A stretch of 7,532 nucleotides of DNA, from positions 1 through 7,532 of the forward strand of contig JAHIFK010000237.1 of NCBI GenBank assembly GCA_018900975.1. Direction: 5' to 3'. Positions 1-5,555 of this stretch are shown here, in pieces. Under the pieces are notes generated by a model. It worked only from the letters and a program-made list of their open reading frames with translations, was not told where the DNA came from and did not search any database. Source of the DNA: Methanobacteriota archaeon. GTDB lineage: Archaea; Halobacteriota; Methanosarcinia; Methanosarcinales; Methanoperedenaceae. Position 1 is the stretch's first letter, and every line of letters begins with the position of its first letter. A program made the translations under genes and the position numbers.

Positions 1-1
1 C

Positions 2-49
2 GTACTGGCGAAACTCGTGGAGAAGATAGGAGCTGCAGGGACGCAATGA
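2..49 (+). CDS. C-terminal end of an upstream protein (partial)
   Basis: The window opens inside a reading frame that gives VLAKLVEKIGAAGTQ and stops at TGA 47-49. The helix-like, well-behaved residues and the start of repeat-rich non-coding DNA just after the stop suggest a true gene end. Fifteen residues are too few to name a family, so no function is offered. Only its frame and stop are seen; the rest lies outside the window. Confidence 0.45.
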   Translation, partial: VLAKLVEKIGAAGTQ

Positions 50-67
50 ATCTATTACATAATGGAA

Positions 68-137
68 CACGGATGACACGGATTGTGCGGATATTCACGG
101 ATCCGCGCGTATCAGCGTCATCCGCGCAATCCGTGTT
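68..137. repeat. CACGGAT dispersed-type repeat forming a long hairpin
   Basis: CACGGAT occurs three times in direct orientation (68-74, 77-83, 96-102) and once inverted (ATCCGTG, 129-135). The first two copies are nine bases apart. Positions 76-92 (ACACGGATTGTGCGGAT) pair with 120-136 (ATCCGCGCAATCCGTGT) along all 17 positions, with one G-T wobble, around a 27-nt loop (93-119). No protein-like coding is seen here. This looks like the widespread intergenic 'ACACGGATGACACGGAT' type of repeat found in many environmental bacterial and archaeal genomes; that identification is from memory, while the hairpin is seen directly. Confidence 0.7.
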
Positions 138-200
138 CTATCGTAGTCATTCTCGGTTGAAAAATTCGAAGTTAGTCGATTTTAGTGTTATTCTTGAAAA

Positions 201-230
201 ACCACGGAGAACACAGAGGACACAGAGAAA
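201..230. repeat. CACGGAG/CACAGAG 9-nt-period tandem repeat
   Basis: Three imperfect 9-nt units follow each other: CACGGAGAA (203-211), CACAGAGGA (212-220) and CACAGAGAA (221-229). This is the common 'ACCACGGAGAACACAGAG' intergenic repeat type, distinct from but built like the hairpin repeat about 65 bp upstream. It lies just before the ferredoxin leader and has no visible coding role. The rest of 50-275 holds no gene that can be supported. Confidence 0.65.
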
Positions 231-275
231 AGCAGTAACTTTCCTGTGCGTTAAAAATGAGGTGTGAGATTCTTA

Positions 276-437
276 ATGATAATTGATCAACAGTGCGTCG
301 GCTGCGGTCAGTGCGCCGCTTACTGTCCCTACGATGCAATAGATGTTTTCGGACGCGCATCAATGAATGAAAAATGCGTTGAGTGCGGCACTTGTGTTGA
401 CTACTGTCCCCTTTCTGCCATATCGGAGGATAAATGA
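276..437 (+). CDS. 2[4Fe-4S] ferredoxin, 53 aa
   Basis: A small cytoplasmic electron carrier of the bacterial/archaeal 2[4Fe-4S] type. Two complete CxxCxxCxxxCP motifs are present: C7, C10, C13, C17 followed by Pro, and C34, C37, C40, C44 followed by Pro. That accounts for all eight ligands of two cubane clusters and most of the 53 residues, with no insert or extra domain. The ATG at 276 follows a Shine-Dalgarno-like GAGGTG at 259-264. The stop overlaps the next start as ATGA (434-437), so it is almost certainly co-translated with the FAD oxidoreductase and is probably its electron donor. In Methanosarcina a ferredoxin gene neighbours and supports geranylgeranyl reductase, a comparable arrangement, although the partner here is a CrtI-like enzyme. 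The family is clear; the partnership is inferred. Confidence 0.93.
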   Translation: MIIDQQCVGCGQCAAYCPYDAIDVFGRASMNEKCVECGTCVDYCPLSAISEDK

Positions 438-1666
438 AAGCCATTATCATCGGGGCAGGTCTGGGGGGACTGCTCGCGGGAGCAAAGCTTTGCGGGGCAG
501 GATACGAAGTCGAAATCTTCGAGCGCCTCCCCTTCATCGGCGGCAGGTTCGCAAACATTGAATACAGGGGTTTCAAACTGAGCACGGGCGCGCTTCACAT
601 GATCCCGCACGGCTCGCGGGGACCGCTTGCGCAACTACTGCGTGAGGTAGAAGCGCATGTCAATATAATTGATTCAGATCCCATGGCTATAATAAGGAAA
701 GAAAAAGGAGAAAACATAGAATTCCATGATTTCAGGAAAGAGCTTTCCCTAACAAAAAGGATCAAGCTCGCGACAATACTTGCTTACTCGCTTAAATTCA
801 AACCAAAAAGCGATATCTCATTCAGGGACTGGGTGCTGAAATACTTTGATGATGAATTCCTTCTCAGGCTTGCGGATTCCTTCTGCGGCTGGTCATTGAG
901 CCTTAGGGCAAAGGATGTGCCTGCACGGGAGATGCTTGATATAATTGACAATATGTACAAATATAAAGGCTCTGGCGTTCCTCAGGGCGGCTGCGGCGCG
1001 GTAACGGGGGCGCTTGCGGAAGTAATAAGAGCAGGAGGCGGAAAGATACATACCAGTTCTTGCGTAGATAAGATAATCATTGACTGCAACAGGGCAAAAG
1101 GCGTCACCTTGAAAGGGAGAACGGTTGATGCTGACCTTGTTATCAGCGACATCGGACATCAGGAAACAGCCAGGATGTACAATTGCATGGATAATGGATA
1201 TCTGGAAAGAATAAACACGGTCAATCCCTCAAAGGGTGTCAAGATATGCCTGGGAGCTGATGAACCCCTGATAGGTCACAGCGGGGTTTATTTCACACCA
1301 TACGCAGAGAGGATCAACGGCATCAATGAAGTGACGCATGCCGACCCATCACTTGCGCCGCCTGGAAAGCACCTTGTGATGGCCCATCAGGCAGTACTTT
1401 CCGACAACCTGGAGGAGGAGATAAAACTCGGACTTTCCGACCTTAAACGTTTTTTCCCTGATAAGAAATACGAGATTCTTTTGATACAGTCCTATTCTGG
1501 AAAATGGCCGGTGAACAGGGCTTCGTCTGGAAGCGATACCGGGAACACGACACCTATTGACGATCTTCATGTTGTGGGGGACGGCGCCAAGGGTAAGGGC
1601 GGGATAGAAGTTGAAGGTGTGGCCCTGGGGGTCAGGAACTTAATGAGGGAACTTGGATTAAGGTGA
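434..1666 (+). CDS. CrtI/phytoene-desaturase-like FAD-dependent oxidoreductase
   Basis: A flavoprotein of the amine-oxidase/CrtI superfamily. The N-terminus is an FAD-binding Rossmann fold: GAGLGG at 7-12 (GxGxxG), the ribose-binding acidic residue E30 at the end of the second strand, and GGRF at 36-39. The C-terminal FAD-contacting segment is VVGDGAKGKGG at about 380-390. At 410 aa it is shorter than classical phytoene desaturases (about 490 aa) and is closer to the compact archaeal proteins annotated 'phytoene desaturase' or 'NAD(P)/FAD-dependent oxidoreductase'. A GGAGG at 425-429 inside the end of the ferredoxin gene sets the start. The likely reaction is a redox change on a hydrophobic, perhaps isoprenoid, substrate, fed by the overlapping ferredoxin. 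The substrate and the direction (saturation or desaturation) cannot be read from the sequence. No transmembrane segment is obvious. The fold is confident and the specific role is open. Confidence 0.88.
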   Translation: MKAIIIGAGLGGLLAGAKLCGAGYEVEIFERLPFIGGRFANIEYRGFKLSTGALHMIPHGSRGPLAQLLREVEAHVNIIDSDPMAIIRKEKGENIEFHDFRKELSLTKRIKLATILAYSLKFKPKSDISFRDWVLKYFDDEFLLRLADSFCGWSLSLRAKDVPAREMLDIIDNMYKYKGSGVPQGGCGAVTGALAEVIRAGGGKIHTSSCVDKIIIDCNRAKGVTLKGRTVDADLVISDIGHQETARMYNCMDNGYLERINTVNPSKGVKICLGADEPLIGHSGVYFTPYAERINGINEVTHADPSLAPPGKHLVMAHQAVLSDNLEEEIKLGLSDLKRFFPDKKYEILLIQSYSGKWPVNRASSGSDTGNTTPIDDLHVVGDGAKGKGGIEVEGVALGVRNLMRELGLR

Positions 1667-1783
1667 AATTCAGCCAGTCCACGTGAACTACACAACCCTA
1701 AACAGGCTGTCCTACAATTGAGTACAATTGATCCACTCCATTTTTTGAATTATTACTTGAATCGTGTCTAATGCTTACGATTA

Positions 1784-1825
1784 ATTATCAATACATTTAT
1801 ATCATATAATTACTGTGTTGATAAT
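1784..1825 (+). promoter_or_regulatory. Hairpin with TATA-like loop before the transposase stub
   Basis: ATTATCAATACA (1784-1795) pairs with TGTGTTGATAAT (1814-1825) over all 12 positions, with one T-G wobble. The 18-nt loop is AT-rich (TTTATATCATATAAT, 1796-1810) and resembles an archaeal TATA box. The right arm ends directly at the ATG of the transposase remnant (1826). Such hairpins at the 5' end of transposase genes can block read-through translation of mobile elements, or may mark an element's end. The structure is seen; its role is inferred. Confidence 0.5.
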
Positions 1826-1954
1826 ATGGTATTTATCAAATCATTTAAAAACCAGACCTGGCTCTTCCCTCCGGCATTAGAAGACCTGATACCTGAAGAC
1901 CATGTTTGTTTCCTCGTTGAAAACTTCATTGATTCCCTCGATTTTTCAGTATAA
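1826..1954 (+). pseudogene. Truncated transposase, N-terminal stub (IS1182/DUF772-like)
   Basis: A 42-codon frame reads MVFIKSFKNQTWLFPPALED, then LIPEDHVCFLVENFIDSLDF-SV and a stop. The pattern of 'Q-x-x-L-x-P-P-x-L-E-D-L-I-P-E-D-H-x' followed by 'N-x-x-I/V-D-S-L-D' is typical of the N-terminus of DUF772-type transposases of the IS1182/IS5 kind, which normally run to roughly 400 aa or more. The catalytic DDE part is absent: none of the three frames downstream continues the family pattern, and the following DNA is AT-rich with a different frame. This is therefore a relic of an insertion sequence, not an active element. No element ends or target duplication could be fixed. Confidence 0.7.
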
Positions 1955-1978
1955 AAAAAAGAGGAATTGAGTCTATAA

Positions 1979-2161
1979 CTAACGAAAATATATGGTAGTA
2001 ATTATGGTTTTTCTACAGAATATGAGCAATTACACAGACGTTATAATGACGCCATAGATTTTACACCCACTTTATATCGAAAGATTTATTTAGTTGCATT
2101 AAGTATTATTATTATAATTATTATGATGGTAATGGAACTCTATTGGTATCAAATAAAATGA
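1979..2161 (+). pseudogene. Startless reading frame for a small single-TM protein
   Basis: An open frame runs from just after a TAA (1976-1978) to TGA 2159-2161. It contains a credible polar segment (YGFSTEYEQLHRRYNDAIDF) followed by TPTLYRKIYL, a strongly hydrophobic stretch rich in Ile/Met, and ELYWYQIK at the end: one transmembrane helix with an aromatic belt. No ATG, GTG or TTG precedes the polar segment in frame, so it is either a gene remnant that lost its 5' end (perhaps through the adjacent mobile-element relic) or a gene with a non-standard start. It ends 28 bp before the 7-TM gene. No family is recognised, and the AT-rich composition could also yield such a frame by chance. Confidence 0.3.
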
Positions 2162-2189
2162 CGTCAAAAGAAATAAGAGAGGAATAAAA

Positions 2190-2942
2190 ATGGTTTATTT
2201 TGAAGGAAACCTGCTTATTGATCAGGTACAGGGCCACCACAATATGCTTGAACAGATCGTGCACAACTATGCTGGCTTGCTGGTATTCTTTGCAAGTATA
2301 ATTGGTGTATTGATCATCTACAGGAACTTCAGAGGAAGCAAGATCGCCTGGCCTTCCATTATGGCAGGAATGATCGCTGCCGGTTTTATAGGTCTGGGTG
2401 ATTCAGCAGAGCATTTACTGACTGGAATAAACCCTCTTCCTCATGAATCACTGCATTATCTTCATATGCTAGCAGGTCCTGTGGCTTTGTTCCTATTGTA
2501 TAATGGGCTGAGGGAATATTCTGCAACGACTGAGATAAAACCTCTCTCCGGCTTTAAACTGACACTGATCTTGCTTGCTACTATACTGATACCTGTCGCC
2601 CTTGCATCCCGGGCGCACATGAGATGGGACCCTGAGATCGAATTTCCATTCCTGCTTGTGACATCAGTACCTACAATTATTATTGCATTTTTATTATTGA
2701 TTAAAGCAAGGTCGACATTCGAAGAACATTCAATAGTTGTCTTGAATATTTCGTACGTAGCCTTTGCTGCTATGCTTTTGACCATTTCCCTCATGATAGG
2801 CAGAATGGGTGACGTGGAACTGCTCAACAATGCAGATTTATATGTAAACGGTCATGCCCTTGCTGATATCATGCATGCCGCCACTGCTACGACCCTGTTA
2901 ACATTCGGTGTAAGCACAGAAGGACTTGTCCGTTCCATGTAA
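2190..2942 (+). CDS. Histidine-rich seven-TM membrane protein, unknown family
   Basis: A 250-aa integral membrane protein with about seven hydrophobic segments, near residues 27-44, 55-73, 88-104, 122-140, 152-171, 183-203 and 222-240. Eleven histidines cluster mainly at the ends of these helices: H16, H17, H25 before TM1; H75 at the end of TM2; H85, H89, H92 at the start of TM3; H143 after TM4; H222 and H229 at the start of TM7. Paired histidines in facing helices are what b-type heme or quinone-type carrier sites use, so a role in membrane electron transfer is plausible. However, no known cytochrome b signature is recognised, and metal transport or sensing is an alternative. GAGAGGA (2177-2183) precedes the ATG with good spacing. 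The gene lies 28 bp upstream of the multiheme cytochrome on the same strand, so the two probably form an operon. No function is assigned. Confidence 0.82.
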   Translation: MVYFEGNLLIDQVQGHHNMLEQIVHNYAGLLVFFASIIGVLIIYRNFRGSKIAWPSIMAGMIAAGFIGLGDSAEHLLTGINPLPHESLHYLHMLAGPVALFLLYNGLREYSATTEIKPLSGFKLTLILLATILIPVALASRAHMRWDPEIEFPFLLVTSVPTIIIAFLLLIKARSTFEEHSIVVLNISYVAFAAMLLTISLMIGRMGDVELLNNADLYVNGHALADIMHAATATTLLTFGVSTEGLVRSM

Positions 2943-2970
2943 ATGTGGACGGCAAAAAGAGGTTGACATA

Positions 2971-4332
2971 ATGTCACGAAGAATAAAAAACATATTGATA
3001 ATCGTCGGCTTATCAATAATGCTGGCGTTTTTGTTTGCTATGCCTGCTTATGCCGTTGGTGATGAGAACGATGGCGGTAATTACATTGGACCCAAAGGAT
3101 GCAAATTCTGCCATATTGAGTATTATAATAACTGGATAAAGACCAACCATTCCCGCACTTTTGATCGACTTGTGGAGAGAGGAGAGAGCACGAACGCATC
3201 CTGCCTTCCCTGCCATACAACAGGATGGGACGCCGGGACAAAGACATACAAGTTCAAGGATGTAACGTGCGAAGTATGTCACAGCTCAGGGGATATTTCA
3301 AATAAGATCGCACAGAACGTTATTAATATCATATATTCCCAGGAAGATATGTCCATGGAAAATATATCTCAGGAAGATAAACAGGCCATTCTTTCCATGA
3401 TTAATTTGACTAAAAAAAGCATGGTCAGGAATCTCACCTCTGAACTGTGCGGAAGGTGCCACCAGGGAAAACACAGGCCAACCTATGAAGAATGGAACAA
3501 ATCGGATCATAAAATCTCACTAAAAACTCTCAAGGATAATCCAAATGCCAGGGATGCATGTATGAAATGCATGGGAACTGAGTACTTCCTTGCGCAGGAG
3601 CGAGAAAAGCCAACTCTGAATACTGCGACCCTAGGCATCACCTGCCAGAGATGCCATAATGTTCACAATCCACAGGAAAAAGATCTACTCAGGACATCAA
3701 AGAAAATACTTTGTGAATCATGCCATACTATGGAAAGTTCAAAACCCGGAGAGGCACCTCATCATTCACAGTCAGAGATGAGACGAAGCATGGGTGGCGT
3801 TGATTCTGATACCTATATATACCAGCCCAATGCAGCATGCGCAGACTGCCACAGGTACACAAGGAAATATAATCAGACCGGTGCTAATGAGGAGGGAATA
3901 ACAGGTCATACCTTCAATATCGAATTCAATGTGTGTCTGAAATGCCACGAAGGTTTCCCTTCAGCAGAAGAAGCAGAGACGTTCGTGAAAAAGCAGCAGG
4001 AAGATATCATGGGGCATTATAACTATAGCCTTATAAAGGTCAATGATGCAGGAAATCTGACGAAAACGATATCCGGCGAAAAGCGCGCGGTATACTATCG
4101 CGTATACAACCAGTCCATATTCAACATGCAACTTGTATCGTCGGACGCGAGCAAAGGCGCACACAACCCCAAGTATGCTGAGGAATTGATAAACAAAGCT
4201 GAAGTGAAAGCTGACAATATCCTCAGAGGAAAGCCTGACGCTACGATGGATTTACCAGGATTTGGCATCCTTTCCGGCATAATGACACTGCTGCTTTCAG
4301 TGCTGGTTCTTACGATGAAAAATAGAAAATAA
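2971..4332 (+). CDS. Surface-anchored multiheme cytochrome c, 8 CxxCH plus one CxxCM
   Basis: A 453-aa exported c-type cytochrome. The start is put at 2971 because GAGGTTGA (2959-2966) precedes it and the product then begins with a Sec signal peptide: basic MSRRIK, a hydrophobic core at about 8-24, and cleavage after AYA (28). The in-frame ATG at 2926 would bury this signal. Heme motifs CxxCH begin at C44, C78, C100, C160, C225, C248, C290 and C322. A ninth site at C197 reads CMKCM, lacking the proximal histidine. Candidate distal ligands include H60, H180, H313, H349 and H398 (in HNPKY). The spacing resembles the cytochrome c554/NrfA-HAO superfamily; this is a judgement from memory. The C-terminus (LPGFG at 428-432, a hydrophobic helix, basic MKNRK) is a PGF-CTERM-like archaeosortase signal. 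Eight N-x-S/T sequons fit surface glycosylation. The likely role is extracellular electron transfer with the upstream 7-TM protein. Confidence 0.9.
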   Translation: MSRRIKNILIIVGLSIMLAFLFAMPAYAVGDENDGGNYIGPKGCKFCHIEYYNNWIKTNHSRTFDRLVERGESTNASCLPCHTTGWDAGTKTYKFKDVTCEVCHSSGDISNKIAQNVINIIYSQEDMSMENISQEDKQAILSMINLTKKSMVRNLTSELCGRCHQGKHRPTYEEWNKSDHKISLKTLKDNPNARDACMKCMGTEYFLAQEREKPTLNTATLGITCQRCHNVHNPQEKDLLRTSKKILCESCHTMESSKPGEAPHHSQSEMRRSMGGVDSDTYIYQPNAACADCHRYTRKYNQTGANEEGITGHTFNIEFNVCLKCHEGFPSAEEAETFVKKQQEDIMGHYNYSLIKVNDAGNLTKTISGEKRAVYYRVYNQSIFNMQLVSSDASKGAHNPKYAEELINKAEVKADNILRGKPDATMDLPGFGILSGIMTLLLSVLVLTMKNRK

Positions 4333-4346
4333 GAAGGAGAAATACT

Positions 4347-4395
4347 AAGGCAAAGCGATGCCGCAATGAAGACGTGGCATCGCATCCTTTTTTTT
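4347..4395 (+). terminator. Hairpin plus T8 terminator after the cytochrome gene
   Basis: GCGATGCC (4355-4362) pairs perfectly with GGCATCGC (4376-4383) around a 13-nt loop. An outer AAGG (4347-4350) can also pair with CCTT (4386-4389). Eight T residues follow (4388-4395). It lies 14 bp after the cytochrome stop and between convergent genes. The T-run favours stopping plus-strand transcripts; no matching T-run serves the minus-strand gene that ends at 4412. Confidence 0.8.
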
Positions 4396-4411
4396 CGGAA
4401 GTGTTCCTAAA

Positions 4412-5320
4412 TCATTCGCCCAATTTTTTTTGTTTTCCAAGTAGCCTGCATGTCTTGCATACAGCTTCGCTTCCAGGTTCGCCGCATATCCTGCACATTA
4501 TTATCTCAGTATCAGCAGAACGAAGAACTTCCGAGATGGTCTCAAATCCTCCGAGAAGGGAATATTTCGTACCCGGATGTTTTACCTCATAGTTATTGAG
4601 CATCTCGCGTATCTCGTTGCGCAGGGCTTCCCCGGCGTAAGGACATTCATCCATGCTCACAGGAAGGCCGTTCAGGAACGCATAGAGCGCCACCTCTTTT
4701 TCCGGGATGCTTCGAAGGGGTTTTATCCTCATTACAAGACCTGGCTGTTTCACGTTTGGAAGCATCCTTTTTAACCTGTCCATGTCGCCGCGCAGGTAGT
4801 TCATCATGATGGTCTGCGACTCGTCGTCCAGGTTATGGCCGATGGCAAGTTTATCCGCGCCCAATTCCCGCGCCGTCTTATTGAGCAGGTTTTTCCGAAG
4901 CACGCCGCAAAGTGTGCAGGCAGCGTGTTCTTTTTTTCGGGTAAGCTCATCAAGACTGACGCCGAACCCTTCTTGAAATGACTTTTTGACGTGCGGGATT
5001 CCCATATCATGAGTCAGTTTTACAGCATGTTCAAGCGTGTGCTCCCTGTATCCCTTTATACCTTCATCTATTGTGATGGCAGAAATTTCCAGGTCTTTTC
5101 TATCCCGGAATATCTTGTGCAGTACGTAAAGAAGAACGATGCTGTCTTTTCCCCCGCTTAACGCCACCGCGATCTTATCCCCACGTTCTACCATCCTGAA
5201 TTTGCGGATATCCCGTTTGATCTTTCTTTCAACATCCTCTATAAAATGCAGTTTACAAAGGTGGGCGTTTGAGTATTTCTGGTATATCACAGCGGTCTTG
5301 CTGCACCTCTGGCATTTCAT
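4412..5320 (-). CDS. tRNA 2-thiolation enzyme, TtuA/NcsA (Ctu1) family
   Basis: A 302-aa cytoplasmic ATP-dependent sulfurtransferase that makes 2-thiouridine in tRNA. An N-terminal zinc finger uses C3, C6, C22 and H25. The PP-loop ATP-pyrophosphatase motif SGGKDS (55-60) adenylates the target uridine. GHNLDDESQT (161-170) is the second family signature. C135 and C138 (CTLC) with C226 match the three cysteines that hold the catalytic [4Fe-4S] cluster in this family. A C-terminal zinc finger uses C276, C279, C288 and C291. All the key residues are present and the length is typical (about 300-320 aa). The sequence cannot tell whether the target is U34 (NcsA/Ctu1 type) or U54 (TtuA type), so no symbol is given. 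The gene stands alone, convergent with the cytochrome gene, and appears to be transcribed leaderless from its own TATA box. Confidence 0.93.
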   Translation of the reverse strand: MKCQRCSKTAVIYQKYSNAHLCKLHFIEDVERKIKRDIRKFRMVERGDKIAVALSGGKDSIVLLYVLHKIFRDRKDLEISAITIDEGIKGYREHTLEHAVKLTHDMGIPHVKKSFQEGFGVSLDELTRKKEHAACTLCGVLRKNLLNKTARELGADKLAIGHNLDDESQTIMMNYLRGDMDRLKRMLPNVKQPGLVMRIKPLRSIPEKEVALYAFLNGLPVSMDECPYAGEALRNEIREMLNNYEVKHPGTKYSLLGGFETISEVLRSADTEIIMCRICGEPGSEAVCKTCRLLGKQKKLGE

Positions 5321-5342
5321 GTTCTGGTTAAAATGCTATACG

Positions 5343-5350
5343 TTTATAAA
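5343..5350 (-). promoter_or_regulatory. TATA box of the tRNA thiolase gene
   Basis: TTTATAAA is centred about 26 bp upstream of the minus-strand ATG (5318-5320), the distance that places archaeal transcription initiation at or next to the start codon. No Shine-Dalgarno sequence lies before the ATG. A leaderless transcript is therefore likely. Confidence 0.65.
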
Positions 5351-5381
5351 TAATCTCCCGGATATTCAGATAAGAAATACC

Positions 5382-5395
5382 TTGAAATATTTCAA
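5382..5395. promoter_or_regulatory. Perfect 14-bp palindrome, possible operator
   Basis: TTGAAATATTTCAA is a perfect inverted repeat with no spacer, the size and shape of a dimeric regulator site. It lies about 32 bp upstream of the TATA box of the minus-strand thiolase gene, a position that suits an activator better than a repressor. AT-rich DNA gives short palindromes by chance, so the role is uncertain. Confidence 0.35.
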
Positions 5396-5436
5396 ACAGG
5401 GGCTACTGATATACTAAAGCAGCAGCCCTTGTTTTT
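5394..5436 (+). other. Orphan 15-bp hairpin followed by T residues
   Basis: AAACAGGGGCTACTG (5394-5408) pairs with CAGCAGCCCTTGTTT (5420-5434): 13 Watson-Crick pairs, one G-T and one A-C mismatch, with an 11-nt loop. Two further T residues follow on the plus strand. It resembles a terminator, but no plus-strand gene precedes it (the nearest such gene ends at 4332, before a strong terminator), so it may end an unseen small RNA or be a repeat remnant. The remainder of 5321-5555 shows only promoters and a short tRNA-arm-like hairpin. Confidence 0.45.
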
Positions 5437-5523
5437 CAACTCCAATCCTGCCCATTCAGATTCCCGATCATTGGGGTTTGAACCCAATAATATGAATATT
5501 GTATTTGATTATTTAAACAAAAA

Positions 5524-5535
5524 TTTTTAATATAA
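5524..5535 (+). promoter_or_regulatory. TATA box of the MBL hydrolase gene
   Basis: TTTTTAATATAA is centred about 26 bp before the ATG at 5556. The interval is AT-rich and has no Shine-Dalgarno sequence, so transcription probably starts at the start codon, giving a leaderless mRNA. Confidence 0.65.
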
Positions 5536-5555
5536 GTTAAACATATTAATAATTA

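Noticed and set aside
46..267. 73-aa open frame on the plus strand
   Set aside because: It is read through both repeats, so its residues are repeat-derived; it has no ribosome site and no recognisable protein pattern.
434..1666. Geranylgeranyl reductase as the name of the flavoprotein
   Set aside because: The ferredoxin context is suggestive, but the N-terminal motif (GAGLGGLLAG, then FIGGRF) and C-terminal motif fit the CrtI-like branch instead.
1992..2057. Short frame beginning MVVIMVF between the transposase stub and the 7-TM gene
   Set aside because: Only 21 residues, no ribosome site, and the overlapping frame is more protein-like.
2926..2970. Upstream start for the multiheme cytochrome (15 extra residues)
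   Set aside because: It would overlap the 7-TM gene, put a Cys-containing polar stretch before a clear signal peptide, and ignore the good ribosome site at 2959-2966.
5400..5490. A complete tRNA gene on the minus strand
   Set aside because: Only a T-arm is found; no acceptor strand complementary to the flank and no anticodon arm are present.
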